A stretch of DNA of 64,000 bases, taken from Vibrio coralliilyticus ATCC BAA-450 (GTDB lineage Bacteria > Pseudomonadota > Gammaproteobacteria > Enterobacterales > Vibrionaceae). Shown here in pieces: positions 60,381-64,000 of the stretch (within the stretch, counting starts at the first letter, position 1; each line of letters begins with the position of its first letter). The stretch lies in assembly GCF_000176135.1 (NCBI RefSeq), contig NZ_ACZN01000017.1, positions 682,001 to 746,000 of the forward strand, given 5' to 3'. The notes beneath the pieces are model-generated. The model searched no databases and was not told the origin of the DNA. It saw only the letters and a program-made list of their open reading frames with translations. Made by a program: the position numbers and the translations under genes.

Positions 60381-61291
60381 TATTTATCGCTGGTCAGTTG
60401 TTCTGTGATGTGGTCACTGAACCTTTGTGCAGCAATCAGGCCGCCGAAAGTCCAGATAGCCGGTAGCTCATACACGGAATCGGTACGAGTGAATTCCATC
60501 GCCTGCCACAGCGGCGATTGGGTCAATTGCTTACGCTCATTGTCTTTTAAAGGACCAAAGATCATTAGGTTTGTTTTCTGATGCTCAGCTAACTTCTCAG
60601 TCCCAGCGGTGGTGAAGCCCCACATATTGGTTGTTTCGCGCCAATCGTTCTTCAGACCCATCTTCGTAATCGTCGACTGTGCAAGCGAGCCATCACTATG
60701 AATTCGTAGCGTTTTATCGTTAATAAAGCGGATGAACATCAAAGGTTTCAGATCCGCATTTGCCGCTTTTATCTTGTCACCATTGGTTTTAAGACGAGCC
60801 GTGGTTTGCTCAATTACCTTTTGTGCTTGCTGCTCTTTGTTGAAAAGCTTGCCAAGAGAACGGGTGATGCTCTCTGCCGATGCAAGCGGTGTTTTTGCAT
60901 CGCTGTAGACGGTATAAACCAGAACTGGTGCAATCTGCTCTAGCTGCTTGTAGGCAGGGGCAATGTGCTCACTAATCAGGATCACATCAGGTTTAAGGTC
61001 AGCAATCAGCTCCAGATTTGGCTCGCGGCGAGAGCCAACATCAATGACATTTTTATTCAGCTCAGGTTGTGCCACCCATGTATTGTACCCTGCCACATCG
61101 GCAATACCTCGCGGCATAACACCAAGGCTTAATACGGTTTCAGTTAATGCCCAATCAAGCGCGACAACCTTCTTTGGTGCCTGATCAAAAGAGGCAACCC
61201 CGAGCTCGTGTTTGATTTCGAATGCATTCGCGGCAAAGGCTAGAAAAGAGGTCAAAAGTATGATGATTCGTTTCACAAGCGGATTCCTCAA
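60380..61291 (-). CDS. vatD: Periplasmic ferric aerobactin-binding protein (VatD/FhuD-like)
   Basis: The 303-residue protein has a signal peptide ending FAANA. The type III binding-protein fold includes KKVVALDWALTETVLSLG, DVGSRREPNLELIADLKPDVILIS and the FGGLIAAQRFSDHI end. FhuD-type proteins carry ferric hydroxamates to the permease. The gene lies 11 nt after the ATPase gene. Confidence 0.87.
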   Translation of the reverse strand: MRNPLVKRIIILLTSFLAFAANAFEIKHELGVASFDQAPKKVVALDWALTETVLSLGVMPRGIADVAGYNTWVAQPELNKNVIDVGSRREPNLELIADLKPDVILISEHIAPAYKQLEQIAPVLVYTVYSDAKTPLASAESITRSLGKLFNKEQQAQKVIEQTTARLKTNGDKIKAANADLKPLMFIRFINDKTLRIHSDGSLAQSTITKMGLKNDWRETTNMWGFTTAGTEKLAEHQKTNLMIFGPLKDNERKQLTQSPLWQAMEFTRTDSVYELPAIWTFGGLIAAQRFSDHITEQLTSDK

Positions 61292-61301
61292 CGATCAAAA
61301 A

Positions 61302-62069
61302 TTATGGGATGTAACTGATAGGGTGGCCGGTATCCGGATGCGGGAACAAAGCCAGCTCCATACCGTAGATCTTCATGAGAGTGTCAGGTGTCATCAATTC
61401 TTGTGGCGTGCCCTTGGCGATAACCTGACCAGAATGCAAAGCCACCAGCTCATCACTGAACTTGGCCGCCATGTTCACGTCGTGCAGCACCATGATAACC
61501 GTCAGCCCTAAGCTCTGATTCAGCTCTCGAATCAGCGCCAACAACTCATATTGATGCGCCACATCCAGCGCTGAGGTCGGTTCATCCAGCAAGATGCACT
61601 GACTTTGCTGGGCAAGTAGCATCGCCACCCACGCACGCTGCCTTTCACCACCAGACAAGGTAGCAACAAATCGGTCACTGAACTGGGTCAACCCGACCTT
61701 TTCAATCGCTTCGTCCACTAACGCGTAATCTTCTTTACTGTAGCGGCCAAAGGCGCCTTTCCACGGATAACGTCCGAAGCACACCAACTCTCGCACAGTC
61801 ACACCATCCGTCATTGGTGGATGCTGAGGCAAATAAGCAACATTAAGGGCAAAGTCTTGGCTGGTGTAAGAAGACACGGCCTTGTCATTGAAAAGTACTT
61901 GACCACTGGCTGGTTGATTCTGTCGACTGAGTAATTTAATTAACGTCGACTTACCGCAACCATTGTGACCAAGCAAGGTCGTCACCGCGCCCTTTTTAAA
62001 GGTCAGACTTGTCGGATGTAAGATGGTTTTATCTTCGATTGCAAACGAAGCATCCAGTAATTGAAACAT
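61302..62069 (-). CDS. vatC: Siderophore ABC transporter ATPase (VatC/FhuC-like)
   Basis: The ATG at 62069 gives 255 residues beginning MFQLLDASF; a longer frame adds 18 unlikely residues. Walker A is LLGHNGCGKST, the signature LSGGERQRAW, Walker B ILLDEPTSALD, and the His switch MVLHDVN. It powers the VatBD system. The first gene of this operon, its promoter region holds a Fur-type palindrome shared with the divergent MFS gene. Confidence 0.92.
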   Translation of the reverse strand: MFQLLDASFAIEDKTILHPTSLTFKKGAVTTLLGHNGCGKSTLIKLLSRQNQPASGQVLFNDKAVSSYTSQDFALNVAYLPQHPPMTDGVTVRELVCFGRYPWKGAFGRYSKEDYALVDEAIEKVGLTQFSDRFVATLSGGERQRAWVAMLLAQQSQCILLDEPTSALDVAHQYELLALIRELNQSLGLTVIMVLHDVNMAAKFSDELVALHSGQVIAKGTPQELMTPDTLMKIYGMELALFPHPDTGHPISYIP

Positions 62070-62125
62070 GAAAATGAAGAGTTGTTTTATTTGGCACCAG
62101 CGGTTAACTTTATCACACCGCAAGG

Positions 62126-62154
62126 TTAATGATAATTATTTTCATAATCATTAA
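62126..62154. promoter_or_regulatory. Fur box in the vatC / MFS divergent promoter
   Basis: TTAATGAT and ATCATTAA form 8-bp perfect arms around 13 nt. The inner sequence also fits overlapping GATAAT-type units (ATGATAATTATTTTCAT). It probably controls both directions. Confidence 0.7.
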
Positions 62155-62221
62155 ATATCACGTTATTTCGATGCATTTTCATCACCAAGATCAATAAGAA
62201 ACCGACAAACGATGCTTTCTC

Positions 62222-63427
62222 ATGTCAGTTGTAAAAAATACACGTATCCAACTCAGTGTGATTGGTTTAATCGCCGCCTTGATGGGAATTGGCCAAAATG
62301 GGCTTTTGGTGTCATTACCCTTCCTGGTTGAGCACTCCGCTTTTGCCTTACCAACGTGGTCAATCTTAATTGCCGTCGGGAGCTTTCTGTTTCTCCCCGC
62401 CGCCCCTTACTGGGGGCGCCACAGCGATCAATTTGGCCCCAAACGAGTCGTCATTCAAGCACTGCTGGGAATGGCTGTGAGCTTCTTGCTATTGCTGGTG
62501 TTTGCAGTACTCAGCGCTCAAGGTCAGCAATGGATCGGGTGGTGCCTAGCGGGGCTTGTGCTTGCTCGAATTATCTACGGTTGCACCGTCGCCGGCATGG
62601 TTCCCGCCAGCCAGCATTGGGCGATTCTCCTTTGTGGTGAGCAAAACCGGATTCAGGCCATTACTTCCGTGAGTATTGGTCTCAGTACGGGGCGTCTACT
62701 TGGGCCTTTGCTTTCTATTGTGCTATTGAAGTTCTCGCCTTTCGCACCATTAATGGTGATGGTGTTATTCCCTGTCTTAGCGTTAATGGGGGCTTACTGG
62801 CTCCCTTCCCCACAATTGGACAAGCCATTTTCAGGTGAAGAAAAATCTCGGCATTCTTGGATCCCTAACGCTCACCTGATGCCATTTCTGTTGTCTGGCT
62901 TACTACTGTGTGCGGTCATCGCTTTGTTGCAATACAGTTTCTCTCCACTGATTTTCAGCGTGACAGAATGGTCGACAGACCAGATCAGTAATGCGATCGG
63001 CATTCTTCTGACCATCAGTGCTGCCATGACTTTGAGTACTCAGGTACTGGTTATCAAAAAGAAAAAGTTGACGCCGACGGCAATGTATCAGTTAGGCGGG
63101 TTGGCAATGCTGACTGGGTTTGTTTTGTTCCTCATACCTAACATCTGGCTATTCGGCGTTGCAATGGCGATTGCAGCCAGTGGCGCTGCACTCTTGGTCC
63201 CTGCTTATACGGCGAAAGCCACGGAAACAGACAAAAGCTCACCTGGTGCGATTTCAGGGTATATTTCAATGTCACACACACTCGGATATGGGTTTGCTTC
63301 GCTATTGGCTTATAGTGCGACCATCAATCCAATTTACCCGATCTACATTTGTATCGGCTTTTCCGCAATCATTCTCACCATCGCGCTTAAACAACGTAGC
63401 GCTGGAGCGTTGGAAACACAGGGCTAG
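62222..63427 (+). CDS. MFS transporter, candidate aerobactin exporter
   Basis: The 401-residue protein has twelve predicted helices of the major facilitator superfamily. The loop 2-3 motif is visible as PYWGRHSDQFGPKRVV. The middle loop (~190-215) is short. It is divergent from vatC across a Fur box, so it is probably iron-regulated. MFS carriers next to iuc genes (ShiF-like) or other NIS clusters export the siderophore, so that is the likely role (inference). Its stop overlaps the convergent fhuF-like gene by 4 nt. Confidence 0.85.
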   Translation: MSVVKNTRIQLSVIGLIAALMGIGQNGLLVSLPFLVEHSAFALPTWSILIAVGSFLFLPAAPYWGRHSDQFGPKRVVIQALLGMAVSFLLLLVFAVLSAQGQQWIGWCLAGLVLARIIYGCTVAGMVPASQHWAILLCGEQNRIQAITSVSIGLSTGRLLGPLLSIVLLKFSPFAPLMVMVLFPVLALMGAYWLPSPQLDKPFSGEEKSRHSWIPNAHLMPFLLSGLLLCAVIALLQYSFSPLIFSVTEWSTDQISNAIGILLTISAAMTLSTQVLVIKKKKLTPTAMYQLGGLAMLTGFVLFLIPNIWLFGVAMAIAASGAALLVPAYTAKATETDKSSPGAISGYISMSHTLGYGFASLLAYSATINPIYPIYICIGFSAIILTIALKQRSAGALETQG

Positions 63428-64000
63428 GCTTTATTATCCGGATGTCTCGGACAATCCTCGCAGAGTTTACGTCCGTGACATTTGTATACCAAGCAACAAC
63501 TGGTACGCACCAGTTTCAGCTCTCCACTTTGTTCATCCACGGTCAGTGTTTTAGCCAATTTAGCGGGCAGCCCACACGCATCCAACCAAAGTGAAGCCTG
63601 CTCAAGCAGATAGTCATTCGGAATATGCGGGGCAAACTTGCTCAGCTTGACCAAACAACCCAGCACGCCATCAGCGAACAAGTGGTTGGTAAAGCCCGGA
63701 CGAATCCGCGTCCACTGGCTCATCTCTTCACGGAAAAAAGCAAACAAGGCCTGCAGTTGAACGCCTGCTTTTGCTACTAACTCCGCCTCTGTGCCATGAA
63801 CATGCTCTGTCGACTCGAATTGAAAGCCCGCCACAAACTCCGACTGCACTTTTTGCCCAATACGAGTGAGATCGGGCAAGCCATGCAACGCATAAATCGA
63901 GATGAACGAAAGATAGACAGGCTGCCAACAAATCAGATCCCACGTTCGCGTTAACCAATAGGCAGAACCGGCTTCCGGATGAGCCGCCTTAAGGCGTTCG
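63424..64000 (-). CDS. FhuF-like siderophore-iron reductase (partial)
   Basis: The frame is open to the right edge, so the N-terminus is outside the window (192 codons visible). An apparent TTG start at 63888 is misleading: upstream codons in frame (SAYWLTRTWDLICWQPVYLS) are clearly coding. The C-terminus holds SCCLVYKCHGRKLCEDCPRH, the four-Cys pattern (CC-x10-C-x2-C) that ligates the 2Fe-2S cluster of FhuF. FhuF reduces ferric hydroxamate siderophores in the cytoplasm to release iron. It completes the aerobactin uptake set. Convergent with the MFS gene. Confidence 0.85.
   Translation of the reverse strand, partial: ERLKAAHPEAGSAYWLTRTWDLICWQPVYLSFISIYALHGLPDLTRIGQKVQSEFVAGFQFESTEHVHGTEAELVAKAGVQLQALFAFFREEMSQWTRIRPGFTNHLFADGVLGCLVKLSKFAPHIPNDYLLEQASLWLDACGLPAKLAKTLTVDEQSGELKLVRTSCCLVYKCHGRKLCEDCPRHPDNKA

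Noticed and set aside
1..64000. tRNA, rRNA, CRISPR array, prophage or insertion sequence
   Set aside because: No cloverleaf, rRNA core, regularly spaced repeat, integrase, transposase or phage structural gene was recognised on either strand.

Overview
The window looks like chromosomal DNA of a marine gammaproteobacterium, most likely a Vibrio. This rests on gene content and order: a complete aerobactin-type locus in the arrangement known from Vibrio mimicus and V. vulnificus (vatCDB/matCDB-like transporter next to iucABCD-iutA), a Tad pilus operon, a BCCT carrier, a betaine-type ABC transporter, NfsA and MarC. No rRNA, tRNA, phage, insertion sequence or CRISPR array was seen.

Layout. (1) 1-747: start of a coniferyl-aldehyde-dehydrogenase-like gene, cut by the left edge. 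(2) 876-15947, minus strand: a tightly packed Tad (Flp pilus) operon, flp-rcpC-rcpA-rcpB-tadZ-tadA-B-C-D-E-F-G. It runs without a visible terminator into thioredoxin, DUF4266, DUF3570, ApbE-like and DsbD genes, a poorly understood envelope redox module. No tadV prepilin peptidase is present. (3) 16005-23090: two divergent large lipoprotein genes (1625 and 680 aa) whose mature N-termini look related, with a near-consensus Fur site between them. (4) 23512-31482: small housekeeping genes, then an SgrR-like regulator upstream of a betaine/choline-type ABC transporter. (5) 31717-40341: accessory genes. They include an orphan membrane/coiled-coil protein, a secreted protein with a C80-like (MARTX CPD-type) caspase-fold protease domain, and a run of single-enzyme genes (methyltransferase, FosA, GDCCVxC protein, nitrilase family, GNAT).

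(6) 40414-48095: the most novel part, a nine-gene minus-strand cluster with a divergent MarR gene. It encodes a stand-alone adenylation enzyme, a carrier protein, an ectoine-synthase-like cupin, an acyl-CoA dehydrogenase fused to a transglutaminase-like domain, a DsbA/FrnE-like protein, two SMR exporters, a nucleoside-deaminase-like enzyme and a maleate-isomerase/racemase-fold protein. I read it as a small carrier-protein-based pathway for a nitrogenous, probably cationic metabolite, exported by the SMR pair and controlled by MarR through sites in the divergent promoter. (7) 48388-49980: BCCT transporter. (8) 50040-64000: aerobactin biosynthesis (iucABCD), receptor (iutA), inner-membrane uptake (vatCDB-like), a divergent MFS carrier that may export the siderophore, and a FhuF-like reductase that runs off the right edge. 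Two Fur-type palindromes sit in this region's promoters.

All functional calls come from reading translated sequence and motifs by eye; no database search was run.
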